Shown piece after piece: positions 17,451-25,895 of a stretch of 64,000 nucleotides of DNA. The DNA is from Streptomyces phaeofaciens (lineage in GTDB: Bacteria > Actinomycetota > Actinomycetes > Streptomycetales > Streptomycetaceae), in assembly GCF_014648915.1 (NCBI RefSeq), contig NZ_BMSA01000001.1, positions 744,001 through 808,000 of the forward strand, written 5' to 3'. A program made the translations under genes and the position numbers. Under the pieces are notes generated by a model. That model was not told the DNA's origin, did not search any database, and was given only the letters and a program-made list of their open reading frames with translations. Every line of letters starts with the position of its first letter. Position 1 is the first letter of the stretch.

Positions 17451-17536
17451 ACGCCCCGGCCACGGTTCGCCGACCGCGTCCGACCAGCGGCTCGGCGACA
17501 GGGAACCAACCCTGTGCGCCGGTCGTTGCGGGGACC

Positions 17537-18400
17537 ATGACAAAGATCGAAGTTCTCCGTTACACGGCCTTCTCCCGGGACCCGAAGGGCGGTAACCCGG
17601 CCGGTGTCGTCCTCGACGCCGAAGGCCTCGACGACGACGCCATGCTCGCGATCGCGGCGGACCTCGGCTACAGCGAGTCCGCGTTCCTGACCGCGCCGCC
17701 CGAGGGGCTCTCGGGCGAGCCCGGCCGGGCCTTCACCGTCCGGTACTTCAGTCCCCGGGCCGAGGTGCCGTTCTGCGGACATGCCACGGTCGCCACCTCC
17801 GTCGCGCTCGGCGAGCGCATCGGCACCGGCGACCTCGTCTTCGCCACCCGATCCGGAACCGTACCCGTCACGGTGAGCGAGGAGAACGGCGAACTGCGCG
17901 CGACGCTGACCACGGTCGAGCCCCGCATCGAGGACATCGCCGACGAGGACCTCGCGGAGGCGCTCGCCGCCCTGGACTGGCCCGCCGCCGACCTGGACCC
18001 GGCGCTCGTGCCGCGCATCGCCTTCGCGGGCGCCCGGCACCTGGTGCTCGGCGCCGCCACCCGGGAACGCCTCGCGGACCTCGCCTACGACTTCGACCGC
18101 CTCGGCGACCTGATGCGCCGCCTGGACCTCACCACGGTGCAGCTGGTGTGGCGGGAGTCCGCGACCGTCTTCCACGTGCGCGATCCCTTCCCGGTGGGCG
18201 GTGTCGTCGAGGACCCCGCCACCGGCGCGGCGGCGGGCGCGTTCGCCGCCTACGCCCGGGAACTCGGCCTGGTGCCGGCGGCGTCGGTGCTCACGCTCCA
18301 CCAGGGCGCCGACATGGGCCGCCCCGGTGAACTCACCGTCGAACTGCGCGAAGGCGACCAGCGTGTCCGGGTGACGGGAGTGGGCGTCCGCATCTCCTGA
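17537..18400 (+). CDS. PhzF-family isomerase/epimerase
   Basis: A 287-residue protein with the PhzF double hot-dog-like fold signatures: AFSRDPKGGNPAGVVLD at the N-terminus, the catalytic Glu in YSESAFL, and VPFCGHATVATS. The second half holds DPATGAAAGAFAAYA. PhzF of phenazine synthesis isomerises trans-2,3-dihydro-3-hydroxyanthranilate, but most members outside phenazine clusters have unknown substrates, and no phenazine genes are nearby. The ATG at 17537 is preceded by GGGGA. Confidence 0.87.
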   Translation: MTKIEVLRYTAFSRDPKGGNPAGVVLDAEGLDDDAMLAIAADLGYSESAFLTAPPEGLSGEPGRAFTVRYFSPRAEVPFCGHATVATSVALGERIGTGDLVFATRSGTVPVTVSEENGELRATLTTVEPRIEDIADEDLAEALAALDWPAADLDPALVPRIAFAGARHLVLGAATRERLADLAYDFDRLGDLMRRLDLTTVQLVWRESATVFHVRDPFPVGGVVEDPATGAAAGAFAAYARELGLVPAASVLTLHQGADMGRPGELTVELREGDQRVRVTGVGVRIS

Positions 18401-18408
18401 ACCGGGCC

Positions 18409-18448
18409 GGGAGCGGGCTCGACCGGGTCGTCGGCCGGTCCCGCTCCC
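18409..18448. terminator. Hairpin between convergent PhzF and hydrolase genes
   Basis: GGGAGCGGG (18409-18417) pairs with CCCGCTCCC (18440-18448). A second self-complementary run, CCGGCGCGCCGG, follows directly. Its place between convergent stops fits a two-way terminator. Confidence 0.5.
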
Positions 18449-18505
18449 GCCGGCGCGCCGGCGCGCCGGTCACCGCGAGGTCGCGGGGCCGAGCGGGGCC
18501 GGGTG

Positions 18506-19249
18506 TCAGCCCAGATGGCGGGTGAAGAACCGCAGCGTGCTGTCCAGCTCGAACGCCGGGATCTCCCCGTGCCTGCCCGGGTTGGCGTGCAGGGTCTTCT
18601 CGGCCGAGGCGAAGAGGTCGAACAGCGCCAGGCTCGCCGCCCGCGGCACCGACTCGTCGTCCCACTGCACCAGGAACTCCACCGGGACGGTGATCCGTGC
18701 GGCGGCCTCGGCCGAGGTCTCCGCCCCGTTCAGCCCCAGGACCGCCGCGCGGACGCGGGGCTCGGCGGCGACGAACGGAACGCCGAGCCCGCACCCCAAG
18801 GACATCCCCCAGTAGCCCACCGGACCGGCGCCCACATGGCCGAGGTCCTGGAGCGCGTCCAGGACCGCCCGCCACTCCGGGACGCTCTGGCCGGCCACGA
18901 GTGTGTGCAGCTCGGCGAGGACCGGAGCCACGTCCCCTCCGGTCCGCATCCGGGTCCGCAACTCACCGATGACCCGGAGGTGTTCCTCGGTTCGCGGCCG
19001 GTCGCCATGGGCGGGCGCGTCGACGGCCGCCACGGCGAAACCGCACTCGGCCACGAGGCGGGCGGCACGCGCCGCGATGCCGGGAGCCTTCTTGTGCTGG
19101 CCCCCGCCGTGCCCCATCAGGATCAGCGGGCGGGGCCCCGAGGCGCCGTCCGGAGTCCACAGCACGCCGGGGATCTCACCGAAGGTGAAGGAGAGGGTGA
19201 AGAGCTGTTCGGTGACGCCGTCGGACGACGTCGGTGAGGTGAAGCGCAT
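18506..19249 (-). CDS. Dienelactone hydrolase-like alpha/beta hydrolase
   Basis: A 247-residue hydrolase: oxyanion strand LILMGHGGGQHKK, nucleophile elbow GMSLGCG, acid in QWDDESVP, and a C-terminal His (GRHGEIP). It resembles the dienelactone hydrolase/prolyl-oligopeptidase-like small hydrolases. The ATG at 19249 follows GAAAGG at a long spacing. The substrate is unknown. No operon partner is visible; the VOC gene lies 230 bp upstream on the same strand. Confidence 0.83.
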   Translation of the reverse strand: MRFTSPTSSDGVTEQLFTLSFTFGEIPGVLWTPDGASGPRPLILMGHGGGQHKKAPGIAARAARLVAECGFAVAAVDAPAHGDRPRTEEHLRVIGELRTRMRTGGDVAPVLAELHTLVAGQSVPEWRAVLDALQDLGHVGAGPVGYWGMSLGCGLGVPFVAAEPRVRAAVLGLNGAETSAEAAARITVPVEFLVQWDDESVPRAASLALFDLFASAEKTLHANPGRHGEIPAFELDSTLRFFTRHLG

Positions 19250-19416
19250 GCGCGTCTCAAGCCTTTCGGGATGCCTTCTGCGGGCACTCCCTAGCTGAAG
19301 CGAAGGAGGGAGCCCCGACCTGTCACAGCGTTGATCGGTCTCACCTCCTCGGCTCACAGCGGCACTTGGCGACGCCGAAAGTACCACAACAGGCCCCTCA
19401 CCCGGCCGAGCCCGCC

Positions 19417-19470
19417 CGGACAGGCCGACCCGCACAGGCCGACCCGGACAGGCCGACCCGGACAGGCCCG
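19417..19470. repeat. 14-bp tandem repeats downstream of the VOC gene
   Basis: About 3.8 copies of CSGACAGGCCGACC or CGCACAGGCCGACC follow head to tail and end in CCGGCCGGCCGG, just 12 bp past the VOC stop codon. The array is non-coding and may vary in copy number between strains. Confidence 0.75.
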
Positions 19471-19481
19471 GCCGGCCGGCC

Positions 19482-19853
19482 CTAGCCGATGAGGGTGCTC
19501 TTCGGGCGGACCACACAGAACTCGTTCCCCTCCGGATCGACCAGCACGGTCCACGACTCGGCGCCGCTCTGCCCGATGTCCGCCCTGCGGGCGCCGAGTG
19601 CGAGGATGCGCTCGATCTCGGCCTCCCGGTCCTCCGCGGCGGACGTCAGGTCAAGGTGCAGGCGGTTCTTGACGACCTTGCGGTCCGTCACCGGCATGAA
19701 GCAGATGCCGACCGGCGCGGTCACATCCGGCCCGATCACGATCTCCCGCTCCCGCTCGGAGAGAATCCGCCAGCCCAGCACCTCGGCCCAGAACCGGGAC
19801 AGGGCGGGCAGGTCATGGGCGTCGATGACGATGTGATGCAGCGAAACAGGCAT
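19482..19853 (-). CDS. VOC-superfamily (glyoxalase-like) protein
   Basis: A 123-residue protein with one glyoxalase fold repeat pair: HHIVIDAHDLPALSRFWAEV at the N-terminus and VLVDPEGNEFCVVRP at the C-terminus, the common actinobacterial glyoxalase/bleomycin-resistance form. His7 and the Glu in GNEF are candidate metal ligands. Such proteins act as dimers on varied small molecules; this one's substrate is unknown. Confidence 0.85.
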   Translation of the reverse strand: MPVSLHHIVIDAHDLPALSRFWAEVLGWRILSEREREIVIGPDVTAPVGICFMPVTDRKVVKNRLHLDLTSAAEDREAEIERILALGARRADIGQSGAESWTVLVDPEGNEFCVVRPKSTLIG

Positions 19854-19902
19854 GCCCGCCAGTGTGCCGGTGATCGACCGGACAGGTGTGCGGTAGCGCG
19901 TC

Positions 19903-20352
19903 CTACTCTTCGTCCGGCTGCGCCCACCACCATTCGGCCTGGTCGATGCCGGCCGCCCACGCGTCCATCGCCTGCTCGACCACGGACTCCCCGACCACCC
20001 GTGCCACGGTGACCACGATGAACTGCCGTGTGGGCGGGGCCTCGACCAGTCCGCCGAGTGCCTGGACGGCGGTGGTCAGCTCCGCCAGCAGATCCGATGT
20101 GAACGGGGCACCGCGATAGGCCTGCACGCACATGTTCTCGCCGCGCTCGGCCACCTCGAACGCCCCGTCGTCGGCCACGCGCAGCACGTCCCCGGCCGCG
20201 CAGCCCAAGGTCAGCCCCGGGCTCCCGCCGAGCTCGAACAGGTCGCCTCCCAGGGAGCGGGCCGGAAGCACCTCGAACACGGGGCTGCCGTCACTGCCTC
20301 GGCCGGCCATCAGCTTGATGTGGACGTGAACGGGTTCGTCGGATTCGGTCAC
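19903..20352 (-). CDS. DUF4265 domain-containing protein
   Basis: A 149-residue cytosolic protein that matches the DUF4265 family as I recall it: N-terminal VHVHIKL strand, central LRVADDGAFEVAERGENMCVQ and an acidic C-terminus rich in Trp (AEWWWAQPDEE). The family is of unknown function. The GTG start at 20352 has no clear ribosome site. It stands alone between the VOC gene and the Rv1733c-like gene. Confidence 0.75.
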   Translation of the reverse strand: MTESDEPVHVHIKLMAGRGSDGSPVFEVLPARSLGGDLFELGGSPGLTLGCAAGDVLRVADDGAFEVAERGENMCVQAYRGAPFTSDLLAELTTAVQALGGLVEAPPTRQFIVVTVARVVGESVVEQAMDAWAAGIDQAEWWWAQPDEE

Positions 20353-20420
20353 AGGTGTGATCGTTCCATACCGGGGCGGAACCCTTCGCGCGCCCTGCCA
20401 GGGGAGCTCGCCCGCTCCGG

Positions 20421-21089
20421 CTACCGCGGTGACCCGTGGGCGCGGCTCCAGTGCGGTGCCGTCTCGGCCCACATCGCGTCCCATGCCTCGAGATTGCGTC
20501 GTCGCAGCACCCGGGCGACCGCGCCGTACACGGCGCCACCGGCGAGAACGACGGCCAGGAAGGCGACGAGGGCCCAGCCCATGGCCCGGCTGCGGATCTC
20601 TTCGACGGTGAGGGGCGGTTCGGTGAGCGTTCCGTCCGCGCCGACCCAGACGGACACGGTGCTGCCCGCGGACAGCCCGGGGATCACGTCCGTCTTCGCG
20701 GTACGGGCCTGTCCGTCCGGTCCGGTGAAGCGGACGGTGACCGGGTAGCGGGTGCCGTTCGCCTCGTCGGATCCGGGTTCGAGGTGACCGGGGGCGTCGT
20801 GGACGAGGACCGCGGTGGTGTGGTGGCGGATCCGGGCCTGGTGCTCGGCGGTCGTGCGGTAGTGCCGGTAGGCGGTGTCGCCGACGCCGAACATGGCCAC
20901 CAGAGCCGGCGCCGGCACGAGCAGCAGCAGTCCGAGCGCGACCCAGCCCTGGAGACGGTCGGTGCGTCGCCGCAGCGGGTTGCGCCGCCAGAGCCACAGC
21001 CACAGCAACGGCAGCGGGGGCCGCGGGTGATCCTGCCCGTGCTGTTCGGGGGCGGGTGGCGGCTGCGCGGGAGGTATCTCACCGGACAC
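20421..21089 (-). CDS. Rv1733c-like membrane protein
   Basis: A 222-residue protein with a Pro-rich cytosolic N-terminus, a membrane helix near residue 55 (VALGLLLLVPAPALVAMFGV), an extracytoplasmic beta-rich middle (RYPVTVRFTGPDGQARTAKT) and a second helix near residue 180. This is the Rv1733c pattern; the mycobacterial member is a dormancy-regulon antigen of unknown function. The GTG at 21089 follows AAAGGA. It is downstream of the MreB-like gene on the same strand, in a block with stress-type genes. Confidence 0.78.
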   Translation of the reverse strand: MSGEIPPAQPPPAPEQHGQDHPRPPLPLLWLWLWRRNPLRRRTDRLQGWVALGLLLLVPAPALVAMFGVGDTAYRHYRTTAEHQARIRHHTTAVLVHDAPGHLEPGSDEANGTRYPVTVRFTGPDGQARTAKTDVIPGLSAGSTVSVWVGADGTLTEPPLTVEEIRSRAMGWALVAFLAVVLAGGAVYGAVARVLRRRNLEAWDAMWAETAPHWSRAHGSPR

Positions 21090-21206
21090 GAGGGGCGTCC
21101 TTTCGGGGGCGGGGAACAGGCTGCGCCGGCCCGCCACGGCCGGTGGGGACGGCACCGGCCGTGGCGACAGGGGGACGGGGACAGGACGAGGGGCAGGGGG
21201 CGGGGC

Positions 21207-22061
21207 TCAGCGGGGCATGGAGTGGGGCGCGGTGGCCGTGCCGGGTGGGCAGAAACCCATGACCGAGGGGTGGGAGTACGCGGATCGCAGGAGCATGGCG
21301 GCGCCCCGGATCGCGGCGGTGTGCGGCGCCGGTACGGCCCGCACCGGCGCGTGCAGTGCGCCGGTGAGCCGGCCGACGAGGTCAGGGCGCAGCGCGCCGC
21401 CGCCCGCCAGGAGAGCGCCCCGGCTCAGCGCGTCGGCGGTGAGGGACGTACGGTCCTGCCGGAGCATCGAGGTGAGCATGGTGACGATCGCCTCCACGAT
21501 TCCGGCCGAGGTCGCGCCGCTGGGGAAGTCGCCGGTGCCCAGGGCGGCGGAGCGGGCGTCGAAGACGGCGCCGTCGACGAGGAGCACCACTTCGGTGACG
21601 TGGGCACCGATGTCGACCACGAGCAGCGGCACCGCGAGGTCGGCGTCCCCGGCCAGGGCGACGGCCCGGGCGGTGGAGACCGTGAGCACGCCGCGCGGAC
21701 GCAAGCCCTGCACGGCCGTGCGGGCCCGTTCCCGGTGGGCGGGCCCGTCCAGCACGGGCACGGTGACCACCACCAGGGGACGGGTGACACGGGGCAGCCG
21801 GTGGCCGATCAGCCGGTCGAGCATCCGGGCCGTCGCCGGTATGTCGACGATGGCGCCGCGCCGGACGGGGCACACCGCGCCGTCGCCGGGGCGGGTCACC
21901 GTGGGCACGTCGAGGATCGCCCCGCGGCCGGCGACCCAGGCGCGGGTGCGCGCGCTGCCGAGATCGAGGGCGAGGCCGCAGCACCGCCGGCACGGACGTC
22001 CGTCGGCGGAGGAGACGGAGGCGGACGCCGAGAAGCTTCCGGGACGGCGGACGACGGTCAT
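21207..22061 (-). CDS. Short MreB-like actin-family protein
   Basis: A 284-residue actin-fold protein. Visible nucleotide motifs are phosphate-1 LALDLGSARTRAWV, phosphate-2 VVDIGAHVTEVVLL and the adenosine loop LLAGGGALRP. MreB is normally about 335-345 residues, so parts are missing, most likely from the small subdomains that make filament contacts. From memory, S. coelicolor has a similar short third MreB-like protein (SCO6166) besides MreB and Mbl. Its ATG overlaps the stop of the upstream zinc-finger gene (ATGA). A regulatory or non-filament role is possible. Confidence 0.82.
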   Translation of the reverse strand: MTVVRRPGSFSASASVSSADGRPCRRCCGLALDLGSARTRAWVAGRGAILDVPTVTRPGDGAVCPVRRGAIVDIPATARMLDRLIGHRLPRVTRPLVVVTVPVLDGPAHRERARTAVQGLRPRGVLTVSTARAVALAGDADLAVPLLVVDIGAHVTEVVLLVDGAVFDARSAALGTGDFPSGATSAGIVEAIVTMLTSMLRQDRTSLTADALSRGALLAGGGALRPDLVGRLTGALHAPVRAVPAPHTAAIRGAAMLLRSAYSHPSVMGFCPPGTATAPHSMPR

Positions 22062-22429
22062 CGCCCGGCCTCCCGTACCTGCTGGCAGCGTGCGCAGTAG
22101 CGGGCCTGCGGCACGACCATCAGGCGTTCGCGGTCGACGGGACGCCGGCACAGCGGACAGATGCCGTAGCGGCCCTCGGCGATGCGCTGCAGCGCCGCCT
22201 CCACGTCGGCGAGAACCATGCGCGCGGAGGCGGCGAGTGCGAGGTGGACCTCGGCCCGCGCCGAGGACCGCCGCCGGCGCCGGTCCTCGGCGCGGGCCGC
22301 CGCCGCGAGGTGCCGCAGCTGTTCCTGACGGAACAGACGCTGTTCACGCAGGCTCTCCAGGAGCACGGCGAGGTCGTCGGGCGACAGCCGGGTGGCACGG
22401 TCGTCGATGGTCTGGTTGGTGTTCACCAC
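22058..22429 (-). CDS. TraR/DksA-type zinc-finger protein (1)
   Basis: A 123-residue protein: a long basic helical region (residues about 20-75) followed by a C4 zinc finger CPLC-x17-CARC. DksA and TraR bind the RNA polymerase secondary channel and change initiation during stress. The start is GTG at 22429 or 22426, after GAGGGG. It is translationally coupled to the MreB-like gene and preceded by a second DksA-like gene, suggesting the three are co-expressed. Confidence 0.85.
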   Translation of the reverse strand: MVNTNQTIDDRATRLSPDDLAVLLESLREQRLFRQEQLRHLAAAARAEDRRRRRSSARAEVHLALAASARMVLADVEAALQRIAEGRYGICPLCRRPVDRERLMVVPQARYCARCQQVREAGR

Positions 22430-22485
22430 TTCACCCCTCGGGCAGGGCAGGGCAGGGCAGGAGACGAGAAGGGTCCGGGGACCGA

Positions 22486-22815
22486 TCAGGCGGCGGCGCT
22501 GCGCTGGCAGGCGACGCAGAACCGCGTGTAGGGGAGGATCTCCAGGCGTTCCAGGGGGACGGGCATGGAGCAGCCGAGACAGGTGCCGTAGGACCCGTCG
22601 TCGACGCGGGTGAACGCCTTGTCGATCTCCTTGAGCACCCGCTGGATCGCCTCGCGTTGCGCGGACATCAGACGGTCGTCCACGCTCTGGACGCTCTCGT
22701 CGAGGGCGCGCAGCTGGGCCAGCCGGCTGTCGCGGGCGTGTTCGAGGCGCTGGTGGGCCTCATGGGCGGTCACCCGCTCGGGGCGGGGGCCGGTCTGGGA
22801 GAGGTCGAACGGCAC
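22486..22815 (-). CDS. TraR/DksA-type zinc-finger protein (2)
   Basis: A 109-residue protein with a helical N-terminus (HEAHQRLEHARDSRLAQL), a central helix that ends in VDDGSYGTC, and the zinc finger CLGC-x17-CVAC. The GTG at 22815 follows AAAGGA by seven bases. Together with the gene at 22058 it forms a pair of DksA-like proteins; both are shorter than E. coli DksA (151 residues) and closer to TraR/YbiI forms. Confidence 0.86.
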   Translation of the reverse strand: MPFDLSQTGPRPERVTAHEAHQRLEHARDSRLAQLRALDESVQSVDDRLMSAQREAIQRVLKEIDKAFTRVDDGSYGTCLGCSMPVPLERLEILPYTRFCVACQRSAAA

Positions 22816-23167
22816 GGTGAGGTCCTTTCTCCGACGTGGCGCGCACAGCAGTGGCCGCCCGGTTCGGAGGCGAGCGGTGGGACGACCGCGGGCTCCGGCG
22901 AACCGGACGGCTTGTTCACGCTCAAGCCTGATCGGCCGCGTGCCGGAATCCCATCGGGCGCGGGCCCCATCTGCCCCGGTCACCGGTGTCCACGGGGTGG
23001 GGGAGGGTGACGGACGAGTGGGTACACCACGACCGCGGATATGGGTGTCGGCCCCCATCGACGGCGTGCGGTGGAACGGGGCAGGGTGGGCGCAGGATCG
23101 GCCGTGACCAGGGCCGCGGTTCCCACCAGGGGTGTGCGACGACCGACGGCGGAGCCGATCGGTGTCG

Positions 23168-23216
23168 TTGTCGCGTGTCGCGTGTCGCGTGTCGCGTGTC
23201 GCGTGTCGCGTGTCGC
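23168..23216. repeat. 7-bp tandem repeat upstream of the sensor kinase gene
   Basis: Six exact copies of GTGTCGC (23175-23216) plus one variant (TTGTCGC, 23168-23174). The last copy ends 36 bp before the GTG start of the kinase gene and 24 bp before its ribosome site. The wider gap 22816-23251 (436 bp) between the divergent DksA-like and kinase genes holds no other gene I can support; it must carry both promoters. Slippage here would change the 5' leader length. Confidence 0.85.
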
Positions 23217-23251
23217 TTCGTATGTCGTGTCGCAGAAGGAGGCCTTCCCCG

Positions 23252-24226
23252 GTGTCGCTGTTCTGGCGGATCTTCGGGCTCAACGCCGTGGTGCTCGGTA
23301 CCGCCACGGCGCTGCTGCTGTGGGCGCCGGTGACCGTCTCCGTGCCGGTGCTGCTGACCGAGGCGTTCATCCTGGTGGGCGGTCTCGCCGTCATGCTGAT
23401 CGCCAACGGTGCGCTGCTGCGCTGGGGACTGGCCCCGCTGGAGCGGCTGACCAGGCTGATGACCACCGTCGACCTCTTGCGCCCGGGGCAGCGGCTGCCG
23501 GTCCCGGGCGGCGGTGCCGGCGGCGGGGGTGGTGGCGAGGTGGCCGAGCTGATCCGTACGTTCAACGCCATGCTCGACCGGCTGGAGCATGAACGGGCCA
23601 CGTCGAGCGCCCAGGTGCTGCTCGCCCAGGAGGCGGAGCGGCACCGTATCGCGCAGGAGCTGCACGACGAGGTCGGGCAGAGCATGACCGCGATCCTGCT
23701 GGTGCTCAAGCGGGCCGCCGACGACGCCCCCGAGCCGCTGCGCGAGGAGCTGCAACAGGCCCAGGAGATCACCCGGGGGAGTCTGGACGAGGTCCGCCGT
23801 CTGGTGCGCCGCCTGCGGCCCGGCGTCCTGGACGACCTGGGGCTCGTCAGCGCGCTCACCTCGCTCGCGCAGGACTTCGCCACCCACACCGGGCTGCGTG
23901 TGCTGCGCCGCTTCGACACCGAACTGCCCACCCTGGACAAGGAGACCGAGCTCGTCCTGTACCGGGTGGCGCAGGAGAGCCTGACCAACGCCGCCCGCCA
24001 CGCGGACGCCAGGCGGGTGGAGGTCGGTCTGCGCCGGGCCGGCGAGGCCGTGACGCTGGAGATCACCGACGACGGCCGTGGCATCGAGGCCGCCCGTGAG
24101 GGTGCCGGGATCCGTGGCATGCGGGAGCGGGCGCTGCTCGCCGGTGCCGCGCTGGACATCACCTCCGAGCCCGGCACCGGCACGCGGATCCGCCTCACCA
24201 CCCCCGTCCCCAGGAAGCGGCACTGA
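23252..24226 (+). CDS. Two-component sensor histidine kinase, NarL/HisKA_3 type
   Basis: A 324-residue kinase. Two adjacent membrane helices (about residues 8-25 and 31-52) leave almost no extracellular loop, so it probably senses within the membrane. A HAMP-like stretch with a poly-Gly insert follows, then HisKA_3 with the phospho-acceptor His138 in RIAQELHDEVGQS, and a HATPase_c domain (ESLTNAARHADA; DDGRGIE; GIRGMRERA). The GTG at 23252 follows AAGGAGG. The response regulator starts 3 bp after its stop. Confidence 0.9.
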   Translation: MSLFWRIFGLNAVVLGTATALLLWAPVTVSVPVLLTEAFILVGGLAVMLIANGALLRWGLAPLERLTRLMTTVDLLRPGQRLPVPGGGAGGGGGGEVAELIRTFNAMLDRLEHERATSSAQVLLAQEAERHRIAQELHDEVGQSMTAILLVLKRAADDAPEPLREELQQAQEITRGSLDEVRRLVRRLRPGVLDDLGLVSALTSLAQDFATHTGLRVLRRFDTELPTLDKETELVLYRVAQESLTNAARHADARRVEVGLRRAGEAVTLEITDDGRGIEAAREGAGIRGMRERALLAGAALDITSEPGTGTRIRLTTPVPRKRH

Positions 24227-24229
24227 CTC

Positions 24230-25012
24230 ATGCCCGACACGACCCCGCCCGACACGACCCCGCCCGACTCGACCTTGCCGGAACCGGCCCTGCCGGAACC
24301 GGCCGCCTTCCCCCACCCGGCCTCGCCGTCGTCCCCGGCCGCCGCCCCGCCCCCGGCCGTGCCGCGTCCGGTCCGTATCCTGCTCGCCGACGACCACGCG
24401 CTCGTACGCCGTGGTGTCCGGCTGATCCTCGAACGGGAACCGGACCTGGAGGTGGTCGCCGAGGCCGGGGACGGGGCCGAGGCCGTCCACGCGGCCCGTG
24501 GCCAGGACATCGACCTCGCCGTCCTGGACATCGCCATGCCCCGTCACTCGGGCCTCCAGGCCACCCGGGAACTGACCGCGCTGAAGCCGGGCCTGCGTGT
24601 CCTGATGCTGACCATGCACGACAACGAGCAGTACCTGTTCCAGGCGCTCAAGGCCGGCGCCTGCGGCTATGTGCTGAAGTCCGTCGCCGACCTCGATCTG
24701 GTCGCGGCCTGCCGGGCCGCGATGCGCGACGAGCCGTTCCTCTATCCCGGAGCGGTGACCGCGCTGATCCGCAACTACCTGGACCGGGTCCGCCACGGGG
24801 AGGAGAACGCCGAGCACGTCCTCACACCGCGGGAGGAGGAGGTCCTCAAGCTCGTCGCCGAGGGCCACTCCTCCAAGGAGATCGCCGAGCTCCTGTTCAT
24901 CAGTCTCAAGACCGTGCACCGCCACCGGGCCAACGTCCTGCACAAGCTCGGCCTGCGCGACCGGCTGGAACTGACGCGGTACGCCATCCGCGCCGGCCTG
25001 ATCGAACCCTGA
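24230..25012 (+). CDS. NarL/FixJ-type response regulator with Pro-rich N-terminal extension
   Basis: A 260-residue regulator. Residues about 48-165 form the receiver domain (ILLADDHALVRRG; phospho-acceptor Asp100 in LAVLDIAMP; Lys in GYVLKS), and residues about 195-260 the LuxR HTH (LTPREEEVLKLVAEG; SLKTVHRHRANVLHKL). The first 46 residues are unusual: repeats of PDTTP and LPEPA coded by near-identical DNA repeats. A start just before the receiver domain is not obvious. It forms a pair with the upstream kinase; the secreted repeat protein and SecDF downstream are likely targets. Confidence 0.9.
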   Translation: MPDTTPPDTTPPDSTLPEPALPEPAAFPHPASPSSPAAAPPPAVPRPVRILLADDHALVRRGVRLILEREPDLEVVAEAGDGAEAVHAARGQDIDLAVLDIAMPRHSGLQATRELTALKPGLRVLMLTMHDNEQYLFQALKAGACGYVLKSVADLDLVAACRAAMRDEPFLYPGAVTALIRNYLDRVRHGEENAEHVLTPREEEVLKLVAEGHSSKEIAELLFISLKTVHRHRANVLHKLGLRDRLELTRYAIRAGLIEP

Positions 25013-25134
25013 GGCCCGGCGCGCGCGACCGCTGCCCCTGATCTCCGGGACCCGGCCCCCTACTCCCCGGGCCGGGTCCCGGACCCCACCCCGCCGACAC
25101 CGGCATTCGAGCACCCACCGGAAAGGGACGGTGC

Positions 25135-25821
25135 ATGCGCCCAGCACCTCGCACCGTCCTTCCCGCCCGCGGTCACGGGATCGCGGCGGCCCTGACCGTG
25201 CTCGTCGCCGTCCTGCTGACACTGCTGACCCCGGCGGCGACGCACGCGGCCCCCGACGGACCGGTGCCGCACACGGCCGCGTCCGCCACGGATCCGGCCG
25301 CCCGGTTCGCCACCCGCACCCCCCGTGCGGATGCGGCCCGGTTCGCCACCCGCACTTCCCGTCCGGATGCGGCCCGGTTCGCCACGGGCATCTCCCGTCC
25401 GGATTCGGCCGCGTCCGCCACGGACACCTCGCGCCCGGATCAGGCCGTCTCCGCCACGGGCGCCACGGGCACCTTGCTTCCGCACACGACCGCGTCCGCC
25501 ACGGATCCCGCCCGTTTCGCCGCCACCGGCACCCCACGTCCCGAGCCGGCCGCGGCGGCCGCGCACACCCCGGGGCCTGACAGCGGCCCCCACGCCGAGG
25601 CCCCGTGTGCCACCGGCTGTGCCGCCCCGGCGACCAGGGCCCGGCACGACCACGGCGCGGAGCGCCCGGCCCCACCGGACCACCACGCCACCCCTGCCCA
25701 TGGCACCGCCGTCCCGCTCGTCGGCGTGCGGACCTCGGCGCGGCCCGCGCCGCAGCCCGCCGTTCCCGGCCCGACACCGTACGACCGTGGCAGGGCACCT
25801 CCGGCGCCCACCGGCACCTGA
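25135..25821 (+). CDS. Secreted 12-residue-repeat protein
   Basis: A 228-residue protein with a signal peptide (hydrophobic ALTVLVAVLLTLLTP then THA-A cleavage). The mature part contains tandem 12-residue units near residues 52-100, of the form AARFATRTSRPD, degenerating into SAASATDTSRPD and later single ASATDPA copies. It is rich in Ala, Thr, Pro and His with two Cys (CATGC). No enzymatic domain is seen. The ATG follows AAAGGGA. It lies between the regulator and SecDF genes on the same strand, so it may be a regulon member exported with SecDF help. Unrecognised family. Confidence 0.65.
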   Translation: MRPAPRTVLPARGHGIAAALTVLVAVLLTLLTPAATHAAPDGPVPHTAASATDPAARFATRTPRADAARFATRTSRPDAARFATGISRPDSAASATDTSRPDQAVSATGATGTLLPHTTASATDPARFAATGTPRPEPAAAAAHTPGPDSGPHAEAPCATGCAAPATRARHDHGAERPAPPDHHATPAHGTAVPLVGVRTSARPAPQPAVPGPTPYDRGRAPPAPTGT

Positions 25822-25895
25822 CGCATCCCGTCCCACCCCCTTCTTCCCGTCACGGCCGCGCCCGCCGCCGCCGTGACGGTGCCTGCCGGAGGCTC

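Noticed and set aside
17537..18400. PhzF as a sign of a phenazine cluster
   Set aside because: No other phenazine genes are nearby; most PhzF-family proteins have other roles.
23168..23216. Possible CRISPR-like array
   Set aside because: Seven-base units without spacers are a microsatellite, not a CRISPR.
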